From: Charina bottae
Taxonomy: Eukaryota; Chordata; Lepidosauria; Squamata; Charinaidae
NCBI GenBank assembly: GCA_023362775.1
Contig: JALMGJ010000005.1
Location: 37,257,463-37,321,462, forward strand
Reading direction: 5' to 3'
DNA length: 64,000 bases
Positions 1-12,800 of this stretch are shown here, piece after piece; the stretch's first letter is position 1; every line of letters starts with the position of its first letter. Under the pieces are notes generated by a model. It worked only from the letters and a program-made list of their open reading frames with translations, was not told the DNA's origin and did not search any database. The position numbers and the translations under genes were made by a program.

Positions 1-398
1 AGCAATTGTGCTCCAGATAAGGCACCATGCATGCCATCTGTGTGTGCCAACACAGTATGTGCTTTCCATGCTTTCTCACTGAACTATGCTCTCAGTTACA
101 AGAACAGCAGTGACAAACATAAAGTGGCAAATCATCATATCTACACATATAATACATCTAGCAGGGCTCACAAATGTCTGTTTTCAATTTTCAATCTTCT
201 AAAAATAGAAATAAACATGGCAGCTTTATTCAAATTTATTGGATACATAAACCAAATGAATTCTAGATTTTTAATGCAGACAACTTTGATCATCCCCAAT
301 GCCAATTTTTGGTTCAGATTAATTTTTTTTCTAGTTAAAAAAATTAAAAATAAATGTCCCCCTCCCCATTTCAAAGTGAAGTTCCCAATCTATTATAC
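1..398 (-). other. Intron following VPS8 exon 36 (partial)
   Basis: AT-rich intronic sequence downstream of the donor at 398-397. A 140-codon plus-strand frame overlaps it and exon 36 antisense; it has no recognisable similarity and is judged chance. No repeat was recognised. Confidence 0.7.
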
Positions 399-488
399 CT
401 CAAGCATAATTAAGAAGGCACCAGGAATGTCATCTTTCTTTTCGAGCAGGTAAGACGACGCCTCATGGAGCTGATATTTTTGTGTGAC
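399..488 (-). CDS. VPS8: VPS8 coding exon 36
   Basis: Thirty codons, phase 0 at both ends, residues 1057-1086. The piece containing TQKYQLHE, YLLEKK and GAFLIMLE is characteristic of the VPS8 solenoid. Acceptor AG is at 490-489 and the donor GTATAA begins at 398. This is the last exon in the window. Confidence 0.95.
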
Positions 489-3400
489 CTGCATAAAATG
501 CCAAACATGAATTTTAGCCATTTGTATGAAGAAAGCATTCAGTATTGGGATATTCTGGATCAGCTTTGGGCATACAACCTAATGCCTCTCATTTTGCTAA
601 GCTAAAAATATCCTGGCACAATTAACCCTATATATTTTTCACTACAGTAGAAGAAAGGGAAGCAAATTTAAGAGAATGAATTTCAGATGAAAAGTAAGTT
701 TACAAAAGGTTAACTACCTTTCCCTAGCTTGATCCCTTTTCAGATGTTTTTGTTACATTTTTTTAAAAAAGTGAAAGGAAGTTATACAGAACTCTGAAAT
801 ATGTAGCTAGGCTCCAAGAGTCTTTAATGCAGAGCTTTCCAAACTGTGTGTCGGGACAGGTTAGTGTGTCGGCTGCAGTGTCTGGGTGTGTCGCGGCTGC
901 TGCTGCCTCCGAGCCCTGCCAGGATTCCGCGCAGGTCCTAGTGCCTGCCTTGTGCCTTGCTGCCTCCAAACCTGCTGTGATTCCGCGCAGGTCCTAGTGC
1001 CTGCCTTGTGCCCTGCTGTAAGAGTGTGTCACGAAATGATGCATGTCTAAAAAGCGTGTCACCAACATGAAAAGTTTGGAAAGCTCTGCTTTAATGTCTT
1101 TCCCCCTTCTAATTTCAGACACCTATCTTCATGTTTCAGCAGTTGTAATTTCCTGAATTGCGACATATCAACATTTGATTGCCAAAAAATATAACAAAGT
1201 TCTGAAGCAGAAAAGGGATCACATCCTGAATAGAAGAAGCTCTTGCTAAAACTATACCAAGATAAACTATGGTAATCTAACGAGTGCCTGTATAGAATTT
1301 TTGACAACTTAGATGGTCAGATCATGTTCAAGTTACATTGGCTTGGAAACTTCCTACTTAGAAACACTTAGCTGTAAACTAGTCCAAGTTTGGCTTAGTG
1401 AAGGAGTAGGCCTCACCTCAAAGGTTGCAGTTTCTTTTTACTCATTATTAGAGATGGATGTCTGAATTTTGCAAGTCTACATATGTACACTGATCACACA
1501 GAAGTTTAGTTTCTAGAAAGGCTGGTACACAGGATTACTACAGGAGCAAGAACCCTGATAATGTTGGGTTCCAGCTTCCACAGAGGATTGTTCATTAAAG
1601 CTTAGAGAAGCCACGCTTAATGCACAGACACCAGAATAGGCTTGATAGAACTGTGTGATGTGGTGGAGATGGGGCCTATGATATGGCGTTACAGCTCCTT
1701 TAACTGTGTAAAGGAATATAATTGATTTGAATAGCAACAGTTCTTACAAAACCGACTTTTCCTTTAGTTTCATCCTATTCACAAACATTACCTGAATTGT
1801 CTCTTCCAGCCTATAGGACTCCAGGAACTTCAAAGTCTCTAAGACCTGGTCAGCATCATACTGACACAGCAACTCAATAAACTGTTCGGTAACAGAGGGA
1901 GAAAGTTGAACCAAGTCCTGATTGATACCTTCCCTGGAATAACAAATAGCAAACCATTTTTTAAAGATTGGCTACCTAAAAGATCCTAAACACTTCAGAT
2001 ACACATATTACAGTATATATTGTGATAAACACATAAAACCACATTGAAACATATTCATATATAGAGAAAGTATTATTTTATTAGAATTCATAGAATATAG
2101 AGCGTTCATAATTTTTCAAATGAGAACACTATGGTTGATCTATCTTTCAATCTTTCTATCTATATATCTCAACAATTAGATGAACTCCTAAGAATGATTA
2201 CATGCCATCATCCTGAAATGCCAAAAAAACACATAATGAAGATACTGCTTTCTGGTTTCATTCTGTTGAAAACCTGCTTTCACCCTATTATTCACTTTTG
2301 ATTTATTTATGATTTTCTCTGTTCCCTGTATTCCTATGAGAAAAAGATAAGAGAGAACTCCCATTGTTCTTAATGGGCATTATTGTCATTCATTTCGGTA
2401 CATCCCATACAAACAGCTGAAGAACCATTAAATGAAGAATATAGAAACTATCCTGCAAGATCAAGCCAGCATTCTGTTCTCACAGGGGCCCCCAGATGCC
2501 TGCTTCTTCACTCCAAAACATAGGGCAATCTTCAATAAAATACTAAAATACACAAGTACAGGCACTGAATTCTAAAATCCATTAAAGCAAGCCCCGTCTA
2601 TCATTCTCCATGAAACATTTCTTTTTAAATGGAGAGGAATATAAAGAGTCTTTGGAGGCAAAATCCCCTTGAGCTGTGTTTCTCTTGCCTTCCTCCCCCC
2701 CTGAAGACAGCAAACTGATCGTGGTGGGTCCAGTGCATTTCCTGGTCAACCACTCCTATTGGTAACATTTTTCTTACTTACAACCTTACCTTCTCCAATA
2801 TACCCTTGCTCAGTTGCCTGTCTCAGAAACTGAGCTGAAATTGGCAAAGTGAGTAGCAGTAACATCCATCCAAAATGCAGCAGGGAGGTAGCTAAATAGG
2901 GGTTGGCTGCTCTTTAGAAATGCACAAAAAAACAGAGGTGCACAACAAGAAGGGAGAGGACTTGCTATATGGCACTGAATTTGGAGTGGCTGGTTGCTGA
3001 TGTCTGTCGGGTTGAGAAAATAGTATGACTGGCTTCCACTGATTTCTCTAAAACTGTGAGAAACCAAAGCATTCGGACTGTTAAATGGATGTGTGAAGAA
3101 GAGAAAAGGCAGGCAAATAATAGGAAATGGAAGCAAATTGTGACTTAATTGTTAAAATACAGCTAGTTATGTTTGCATGAATGAAGTTACAAAGTGAGGA
3201 AGTAATATAGATTGATTTTTAACTTAATCTAGACTTCCCTAATCTGACATCTTCCAGATACATTGTAATTACAACAATACGATTTGCTATTGTTTGAGAT
3301 AAACTTAACAATGATTAGAACAGAGGATATCCCCAAGCAAAAATCTGCCTTCACCTCAGTGTGTACAATCCTCTCTCATTCCAAATGTTATTTTATTAAA

Positions 3401-3792
3401 ACTGAGATTTCATTCTAACAGCCTGTGGCCTTTGTAGCAGAGAACTTAATGATAGCATATTCTGCCAAAAAAAAAACTTTTTGTGGTGTAATTACATTGA
3501 AAGGAATGGAATTACAAAGAGATTAGTTTGCAAGATTTAATTTAACTAGAGATCTGTTTTAAAGTAGACACAAGGCTGGTTGAAACGGGCAAGGAGAAAT
3601 GTGGGTCTATAAGGATTGCCTTGGTATATAAAGAGAACCAAGAGCACTTTTGCCCATGACCAAATGAGCAGTTATACTATTAATGCACTACTTTCTTTCA
3701 AATACAATCTCTGTAAGAGGTTCCTTGTAACAAAGAATGTACAAAATTGAGAGCCAAGAGCACACCTGACACAGAAACAACTACAAGTGGTT

Positions 3793-3835
<43 letters not shown>

Positions 3836-6800
3836 TATTAATCAAATTTATCACCGCCCATCTCTACAGCAGTAGACTCTGGGTGGTTTACAATAAGTTT
3901 TATTATTATAATAATAATAATATATAATAAGTTTTATGAAATGCTTTCCATTAGCTAAGACGTTTTTATTTATAGTGCCTAGTACAATAAAACATCATGG
4001 TAGAATAAGGTTCCTCTGCAAAGTGAGATGTTTACAAACCAACTCTGCAATAGTTGTGATATTTTATACAACAGCCATTTTTAGCAGACTGTATATGAAG
4101 AAAGTAATGTAGGACTGATTCTTCTCTCCTAGTGGCCTGTATGATGTGACATTTATACCTGCCGCATTAAAAATAAATAAATAAAATTGCTTCAATACTC
4201 CCTCCAACAGTATGGAAGCATTTGCCACTATTGAGGATCACAAGGAAAGTCAATTGACACTATAAAAACGGGTTCAGGTGTCGGGTTAATGGCAAAGAAA
4301 CAACGCTGAGCCGCAATTCAACTCTAGTTCTTTATTGCTTCTACTGTACACAGAATCTTGCCAAACTAAATGTTCCTAACTGAGCTAAGGGGGAAAATAC
4401 CCTTGGGAATCTAGGGCGGAGCCAGTCTAACTTTCTTCCTCGGCCCCCCCTTTCCACGCTGTTACTGCGCTTATCAGCCTGGAATGCGCTCTCCCCACCC
4501 TCAGCTCCTAGCTCCATAACATCACCCTCCTCTTCTGGGGCACATTCCATCACACCAGGGACCAGAAAAAATAGATGGCAGATCTGTTAAAGATTCCTTG
4601 TAGATGTAATATTAATTAATGAAAACCATTATCAGATACCACAAAAGTCCAATCTACTTGATAAAATCCCATTCCAAGACACAAATTTGTTCCTTCACAA
4701 GAATTCCCTAATTTTTAAAAGGCAAGTATATACAGTAGGTTGCAGCCAAATACTAATACAAATATTGAGATTTCAAGAATTAAAATGTATACATACCTTG
4801 GATCAAGAAGACTCTTCAAAAATTGGAAAAGCAAATGTTCATCCTGACAAGCAAGGGTGGGAGAGCAAAGTGAATACAGCACTTCATTTAAGATTCAGCT
4901 GTTCTTAATACAATATTTTAACAGATAAAAGATTAGTCATTCACTCTACATATGACTTCCCTATAAATTTAGTGTCTTTTTTTAATCTGTTCAATTGTGT
5001 CCGATTCTCAAAGACTGCCTGGACAAGTCCCTGCAGTTTTCTTGGCAAGATTTTTTCAGAAGTGGTTTGCCTTTCTGGACTTCCGGTTGGGACATGGTGG
5101 ATGGAACAGCTGTGCCCGCAGGCTCAGTGGGCAGAACTGACAACGCGGCAGTTTTTTGGGCTCAGGCAGGTTTTTCCTGAAGCCCAGGAGTGTTTTTCCA
5201 GAAAAAGGAAAACACCTGGAATCACCCCATCTGTCCTCCGGATGGCTGCTTGCAGCCAGAAGATCGCAAACACTGTTTGCGCTCAACTGGTAAGAGCAGC
5301 TGGGAGGCTGGGACGTCACCACTTCCAAGCCGCGCTGTAGCCTTAAAGGGACACTAAGACCGACCACCCCATTTCTAAATCACCCAATTTATATTTCTTT
5401 TAAGTACGCGTACCCTAAGAGAGGCTTTCTACAGCAAGGAGAAGTGGGTTCTCTTGGTGCTTATCATTATTTTTGGGATCAATTTAAAAAAAAATCTTTT
5501 TAAGTTTTGGACTTTGTTTTCCATCCAAATATTAAGGAGGATTGCGAGTAAATAATTGTCTCCCTGTTATTTTTGTACTACATTTGAAAATATTAACATT
5601 TTCCTACATGTTGAATCGGCTGTTTTGAACTTTCAGTTTTCTGCTTCTACGTTCCCTGGGAAACTGTCTGCGTATCTCACTTTCGCTTATCTAAACACAT
5701 TCCAGAATTCTTTCATATCTTCGACTTTCGCTGGTTAAGCTCCTAGGGGGCGCCATAATCTACTGCTTGAGACATGGAGGATTTTAAACAGACTTTCTCT
5801 GACTTTCACCAAGATTTTAAACAGATTCTTTCTGATTCCTACCAAGTTTTTATGCAAGGCATTCAGGACATTGTGGAAAATATGAGGTCTGAAATGTGTC
5901 ATCTGGTTGGGGATGTCGTGGATGAAACTGAGGAATTTAACAGCGACACAAATGTCTCTTCTAAGAGTGAGATCGGGACTTCTGTTGAAATGCTGGATGA
6001 AGATTGTATAGTCGAGTTGAAATTAAAGAGAGAGATTGAGTTGCAAGCCATAAGTGAAATTGATCTTCTGGTGGAATTCCATGAAAAAGAAGGGGTTATT
6101 ATGTATGGGAGGTCTCCTGAAGAGAATTCGGAGTTGGGGCAGTTGGGCTGTTCGATTTTTTAAAGAAAAAAGCTCTGTGTGCATTGTGGGGATATGTAAA
6201 TGCTCTGGTTTATTTTGAAGTGGGATAAGGGTTTAAGAATATTTATCTGGATTGCTTTTAGGGTTTGGCTGATTTCATTTATCTTTGGATTTGGATTAAG
6301 ATTATTAAGGTATAATAAAAAATAATAATAAATGTCTGGTTTGGGGTTTAATGTGATTAAGATTATTAAAATTGTATTATCAAGTACAATGGCAGACAAT
6401 TTATATGTTTTTTAGTTTGATCTTTATTATAGTAGACAGGAATGTATAGAATAGTAGTAGGAAGGAAATAAATAAATGTTATCTTTGGGGGGGAAGTTGA
6501 TTAGGAGGTGTGTATATATATAAAATTCCCTTCTTACCCCTATGGGTGGTATGTGTCTTCCTCAACCTCGGGTCCTCTACCAGAGGCCTGGGAGTTTGAG
6601 GGTTCTGCGCAGTATCTTAGCTGTTCCTAGCATTGCACTCTTCTGGACAGAGAGCTCTGATGTTGCTCCTGGGATCTGTTGGAGCCACTCTTCCAGCTTA
6701 GGAGTCACAGCCCCGAGTGCTCCTACCACCACTGGGACCAATTTGGCCTTCACTTTCCACATCCTCTCTAGTTCCTCCTTCACGCCCTGGTACTTCTCCA

Positions 6801-9800
6801 GCTTCTCATACTCTTTCTTCCTGATGTTGCTGTCACTTGGCACCACTACATCAATCACCACCGCCATCTTCTGGTCCTTGTCTACTACCACAATGTCTGA
6901 TTGATTGGCCAGTACCTGCCTGTCTGTCTGGATCTGGAAGTCCCACAGGATCTTAGCCCTGTCATTGTCCACCTTCTGTGGAATCTCCCATCTAGAGCAA
7001 CTGTATTTAGTGATATTTATAATGTGCCAATGGAATGATTTATAGAAATAATGTGCCAATGGAATGATTTATAGAAATAATGTGCCAATGGAATGATTTA
7101 TAGAAATAAGTGATTTTGGTTTAATATAGAATAAGGGATTGATTATGGAATATTGTTGTATATCCATGCTGCTAAAAGTCAGAAGTCACCTCTTTTTGTA
7201 ATTTTGCAAAAATTTTCTCTTGTGTTGCTATACTTTTTTAGTTTTTTCTTTTTTTCTTTGTAGTTTTTGTTTTTCTGTAGCTTTTACCTTTGCTTGAAAA
7301 TAAAATAATAATAAAATTCTTATTAAAAAAAAGAAGTGGTTTGCCTTTGCCTCCTTCCTAGGGCTGAGAGAAAGTGACTGGCCCAAGGTCACCCAGCTGG
7401 CTTTGTGCGTAAGGCGGGACTAGAACTCACAGTCTCCCAGTTTCTAGCCTGGTGCCTTAACCACTATGCCAAACTGGCTCTCAAATTTAGTATACTAGGT
7501 CTATTATGAATATGAATAAAAATACATCTAGGAGTTATAGAATAGAATGTTCCAAAGCATTAAATCCATTTAGTATTTATGTGCAACTGTTTAAAGATAA
7601 TACGATTTCTGAATTCAAAAACAACTGCTTCTATAAGCACATTACATTATCCAACATCCTCAAGCTATTTTAAATTGGTACAAACAGCAGGTATTCAAAT
7701 ATATGGCAGTGTAACTCAAACTTCCTATTACAGCCACCTGTCTGCCACCGAACACCTGAATACTACTGGGGATTCTGGAACATATGATAGAGTATCTTCT
7801 CAACTGACTCTCTGTGTGTCCTCTACAACGTGTTTAATCTTCCTTAAAGATTACATATTGCATCAGAAGAAAACAGACCATTTTAATGCAAGTTGATTGC
7901 TACTGCCAATCTTCTCGCTGGAGGAACACCAATAAGCTCCCATCTATCAGTCCATTTTTTTAAAAAAAACATTCTTTTTAATAAATCAAGGGCAGACTTC
8001 TTTTAAATATCTTCCTGCAAAATTCCAAATACAAAATTTTGTTGCTGGGAATGATTTTTTTTAAAAGCAGCATATACTTAGATACTAACAATTCTGCAAA
8101 CTTAGGTTTGTTGCTATCCTCTGTGACAACTCTCCTCAGAAATTATGTGTACCAACCCCATGAAGAGCCAGTTAACTGACCAATCTGTATTACTTTAACT
8201 TATCCTTGAATTTTATTATTTGACTGTGTTGCTGACATGTTCTCTCTCGCATTGATTGCCATTTTTGGTGTCACAGATGTTTGGGTTTAGTCTTGGGCAT
8301 ATTTCTTGACTGCTTGTTACGTTACTGTTGATGATTGATCCTAAAAGGCCGAAGCTATCCACCACTTCTATATCTTCATTGTCAGTTATAAGGCTGGTTG
8401 CTGTTGTCATTAGTTTGATCTTCATATTAAATTTAATCCCAGTTTTTCATTGTGTTCCTTGACTTTTATTACTAGAGCTTTTAACCCTAAGGCAACGGTC
8501 ATTAGAACTCAATACATTGAACAAATTGGGGTATCCTGTAAGGGGGATTCATATATCTGATTTCTGACTCTATGTATTATCACATATGTATTTTATTATT
8601 GTATTTTATCTTTGTATTGTATTGTATTGTATTGTATTGTATTGTATTGTATTGTATTGTATTGTATTGTATTGTATTGTATTGATTTTATTTTATTTTA
8701 TTGATAAGGTCACAGGACTAATCAATTAATAAACTACTACTACTACTAGAGCTTGCAAATCATTTGCATTTTTGGCCATCAGAGTAGTGTCATCAGCATA
8801 GCACAGGTTATTGATGTTTCTTCCTCCAATTTTACATTTTCAGAGATTTTCTAAATGCTAAGAGTGGAAGCCAAAAGCAACTCCTTTGGGAATGTGTTCT
8901 ATAATCTGGGAACAATACAAGAGATGTCTCTGTTCTGCTGACTACAAAGATGAGCTTCTGATAGTGGGAACATCTTAAAATTATTATACTTCTGCAGATC
9001 AAGGTATCATGGTTGATGCTACTGAAAGCTACAGAGAAAGCAGGAGAACTAGCAGAATCATACCCCCGCATTTAGTTTCCAGCATATATCAACCAACAAG
9101 GTAATTAAAGTATAGTCAAAAATTGACATAGCAGTCAAAAATCCAGTTCAAATGGATTAAGACAATCAAAAGCATTCAGGTACATCTGGAGCTGTGAGGA
9201 CACCACCTTTTCAATCTTCCTTCCCAGAAACAGAATTCTTGAGAGTGGCCCAGGTCAAGGGAAGGTCTCTTTAACAAAGGTCTTAGCTGACAAATTTAAC
9301 TGGCCAGAGCAGCAAAGTTCAAGTAAATATTCTGTCCAGGTCTCTCTCTCTTTCTCTCTCCCCCCAAAATAATTCAAAGTAACAGGTTAAGTAGTTACTG
9401 AAGTTACTTGACTTTACCACATTGCCACTTGTAATGAAATACAGTTTTTGAAGTCTATGAGTGCAGAATAGAAGGATATAGTGCAAGCCTATATATGGTT
9501 ACTGAGAGTAGGGCTAGCTTATTTGCAGAGGCATTAGCCCCAGGTAAATATGTATAGAATTGCAGGCTTGGGTCTGAATTTTGAAAATATATCCTAGTAA
9601 AACACAGACACTACAAAGACATTACAAAGAAAGTAACAATTTTTTCACTACAAGAGAAGTGGGAAGGAGAAGAAAACAGCAGCATTAGAACGTTATAAGA
9701 GGTACAGTATTGTGATAAGGGACAGAGATATCATTCTATAAGAAAAATTAAGCTTCTCCCCTAAAAAGCCCACTTCTTTTTAATGTACCAGTCTTTCCAT

Positions 9801-12800
9801 GTCAAGATAATAAGGGCATATCAATTATTACATTTGTATCTTTACAGTGTGCATATGTATATATGGCAATGGAGAGGGAAATGTACTTTGAATCAGTTGA
9901 CTTTCCACCTTTGAATCACAGTTGCAAAATGGTTTGGAAGAATCTAGTTGAGTTCAATGGGATCTAATCCCATTCCAATAAGTGTGTGGCAGTAAGTGAA
10001 GGTTACTTTTGAATACCTTTGGATTTTGATAAGCAAAGCTCACTGTGTTCTATAGGATCTTGTATTGATCTACTCAGATGTAGTATGTCGATTTAAAAAA
10101 AGGAGAACAGTGAAATTAGTTTATAATATTTCTCGCCCATAGGTATCAAAGGTGGTTGGGATCAGAATCTAGGATGTACAATTACCTTAAGCTTTCATTT
10201 TAAAAAGCTAGCAGCAGTATCTCACTTGGAGTATTTCCAATGAAAGGGTGTCATCGTCAAGGTGGAAAGTGCAGCAGTAGATGGAATTTAAGGCCTTGTA
10301 TGCCTTATATCAGGCATACTTTCATCATGGGGCAGCTCTATCAAGTGTTTGGGGAAACTATGCTTTAAAATTTATTATAAGTATTTGTATGCCTCTAGAG
10401 CAGTGCTTTCCAAACTGCTGCTGTTGGCGACACACCAACGGCGGCGGCTTGGGCGTGCATGGCAGCAGCGGCCTCACTAAAACGTGAAAGCGCTGACGGC
10501 ACGCTGGCGTCGTTGCTGCCGCCGCTGCCATGCGCACCACCACCGTGCACGCCCGCGCGCCGCCGCCATGCACTCCCCCGCCGCCGCTTCGCGACACACT
10601 AAACTGTGTGTTGCGACACACTAAAGTGTCGCGACACAGTTTGGAAAGCTATGCTCTAGAGTTTTGAAAGATAGGCTGTTCTAAGTTTAGGAAAGTGTAA
10701 AATTAAATTTTGTGGTGAAACAGAACACATCAGTTTAGTTGCTTAATAAAACTTTACCTGTAGGTTCTGAATTATTTGTTCAATCTGCTCACTGAAGTGA
10801 ATAGAAATAAGATCTGCTGCTTTAAAAGGACTCACTGATATCAGCTCCTAAGCAAAAGAAAAAAATGTCCTTACAGATCCATGAATGCAGGGTTAAACAT
10901 ATACAACTTTAATTCAATTTCTGGTATTTCAGAATTAATTCTGTATTCCATTTCAAATCTTCCTTTCTTTTTTTAAAACAGTAAGATGAGGTGATAAAGG
11001 ACATAAATATCTCTGTGGTTATGTTTTTTTCTTCACCGAAGAATAAAGGTTGCCTGAGGATACTAAATTCTCTATTCTGAATTTCCGTAAGACTCTCACT
11101 GCCCCCTGTGTAGGCACACATTCAAGCAGTTTCTTCTAGCTTTATACTAAATAAGTATTCAGTAGGAAAGTGTTTTCAAAACACATGGCATTTACCACAA
11201 TGTTATTAACCAGTTTTCATACACATTTTTATATTAAATTTCAATGAAAGACTATAATCTAATTAAGATAAAAGCACTGGATGTATAATTGGTTATGGTT
11301 GTTACTTTATGCACTTCCTCGCAACTTCCTATCAGCTTCCAACAACCAAAGCCAGTGGGGAAAACGGCAGGAAGTTGCAAGTCCCAGGTGGCTTGCAAGC
11401 AGGCTGGCAGGCCCGTAATTGGCTGCTGCTGGGTGGGAGAGGGAGCGAGGGGGTGCACAGGTGGCCGGGGAGGTGCGGCACAAGCGGAACTGGGCTTGTG
11501 GTGGCTGCTGCCGGGTGGGGGAGGGTGCACAACTGGCGGGGGAAGCACGGCGTGAGTGCAGTGGGCCTTGGGGTGGCTGCACCCAGGTGGGAGAAGGTGT
11601 GCAAGAGTGCACGAGGGTGCATGAGTGGCGGGGGAGGCACAGCGCAAGTGCAGCAAGGCTCAGGGAGGGTGCATGAGGGTGTGCGAGTGGCAGGGTAGGC
11701 GAGGCGCAAGTGCGAGGCTTGAGGTGGGCGCGTGAGGGTGCGTGAATGGTGGGGAGGCATGGTGCGAGCATGGCGGGTCTTGGGGTAGCTGCTGCCAGGT
11801 GGGAGAGGGTGAACGAGGGTGTGTGAGTGGCAGGGGAGGTGGGGCACTGGCGCAGCAGGGCTTGGGGTGGCTGCTGCCAGGTGGGAGAGGGAGTGTGCGC
11901 GGGTGGGGAAGCTTTTGGGACATTAAACACAGTTATTAAGGCTGGACAAATGAAAACACCAGTAACCATATTTTTTTCTATGCCTTCATAACAACACTAA
12001 TTGTGGAATGAGGAGACCACTCTGAATATTCCTTCAGAGGATGAAGAACAACAGAGGATGACGAATCATGGTTTTTCACAGTGAATCTTGCCAATTCCAT
12101 TAAGAATAGTCTTGTTCATCTGTGGATATTTGATTACCAGTGCCTTTAAACTATTCTGCACAGTGAAAGATCTGAAGAACCAAAGTGTCTAATTCACTTT
12201 CTGCCAGTTTAATGCATCAAGTTTTCTATCCTCAAAACTAATTATTATTAATCGGATTCATTCCATTTAGACACAAAATTTATTTAAATATTAGAAATAT
12301 GGTCTTGTTCTTGCACCCTGCAGTTGGTCTAGTGGTTAAGGTGCTGGGCTAGAAACCAGGAGTCTGTAAGTTCTAGTCCCACCTTAGGCATGAAAGCCGG
12401 CTGGGTGACCTTGGGCCAGTCACTCTCTCTCAGCCCAACTCACCTCACAGGGTTGTTGTTGTGGGGAAAATAGGAGGAGGAAGGAGTATGAGGAAGGAGT
12501 ATGAGTTCAACACCTTGAGTTATTTATAAAAATAATAAAGGCAGGATAAAAATTAAAATTTAAAAAAAAATTAGGATACTCCAGCTACATTACTGTACAG
12601 TATACAGAACTTTAGATGTATATTTGTCTTTTTAAAGACATACCTCAATATGTTTCATAGTTTTCTGCCACACAGACTGCTTTTCTTCTGTGCTATACCC
12701 AGGAATGGAGAGAATATTGTGGATATAGGAGAAAACTTCTTCCTTTAAGAAATATATGGGAAAAGTAGAAATAAATAAATTATAGAAACATTCTAGTTAA

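Larger units (their letters stand above)
5075..7331 (+). mobile_element. L1-like non-autonomous retroposon, full-length copy 1
   Basis: Flanked by a perfect 17 bp target duplication (5058-5074 and 7332-7348) and ending in an A-rich tail, so it was inserted by target-primed reverse transcription. It has a ~700 bp leader, a small frame at 5774-6163 and a 3' UTR, but no reverse transcriptase. About 480 bp of an R4-like element is nested at about 6530-7010. Partial copies lie at 33110-34228 (body and tail) and 37905-38335 (leader). I do not recognise the family; the tail and duplication point to L1 machinery. Confidence 0.75.
4965..7487 (-). repeat. MIR-like CORE-SINE, split by a later insertion
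   Basis: Two halves of one antisense tRNA-headed SINE: the 3' part at about 4965-5074 and the 5' part at 7332-7487, ending GAGCCAGTTTGG on the minus strand. A 17 bp duplication of SINE sequence at 5058-5074 and 7332-7348 flanks the L1-like insert, so the SINE was there first. The core CTTGGGCCAGTCACT is the MIR-like signature. Confidence 0.85.
8216..8830 (-). pseudogene. BovB/RTE-type reverse transcriptase fragment
   Basis: On the minus strand 8830-8755 reads IGGRNINNLCYADDTTLM, with the reverse transcriptase YADD motif at 8800-8789. After an insertion, 8425-8216 reads MKIKLMTTATS and EVVDSFGLLGSII, the continuation seen in RTE/BovB elements. Reading continuity is lost, so it is a dead remnant. 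Other RTE-like elements cannot be excluded. Confidence 0.65.

Noticed and set aside
31..453. A 140-codon plus-strand frame
   Set aside because: It overlaps VPS8 exon 36 antisense and intron, has no recognised motif, and nothing supports transcription.
2810..3136. A 108-codon minus-strand frame
   Set aside because: No similarity to VPS8 at this point and no splice context; chance frame.
11307..11969. Several long proline/alanine-rich or glycine-rich frames, up to 220 codons
   Set aside because: They fall wholly in the GC-rich minisatellite, are open on both strands in several frames, and reflect stop-poor composition.
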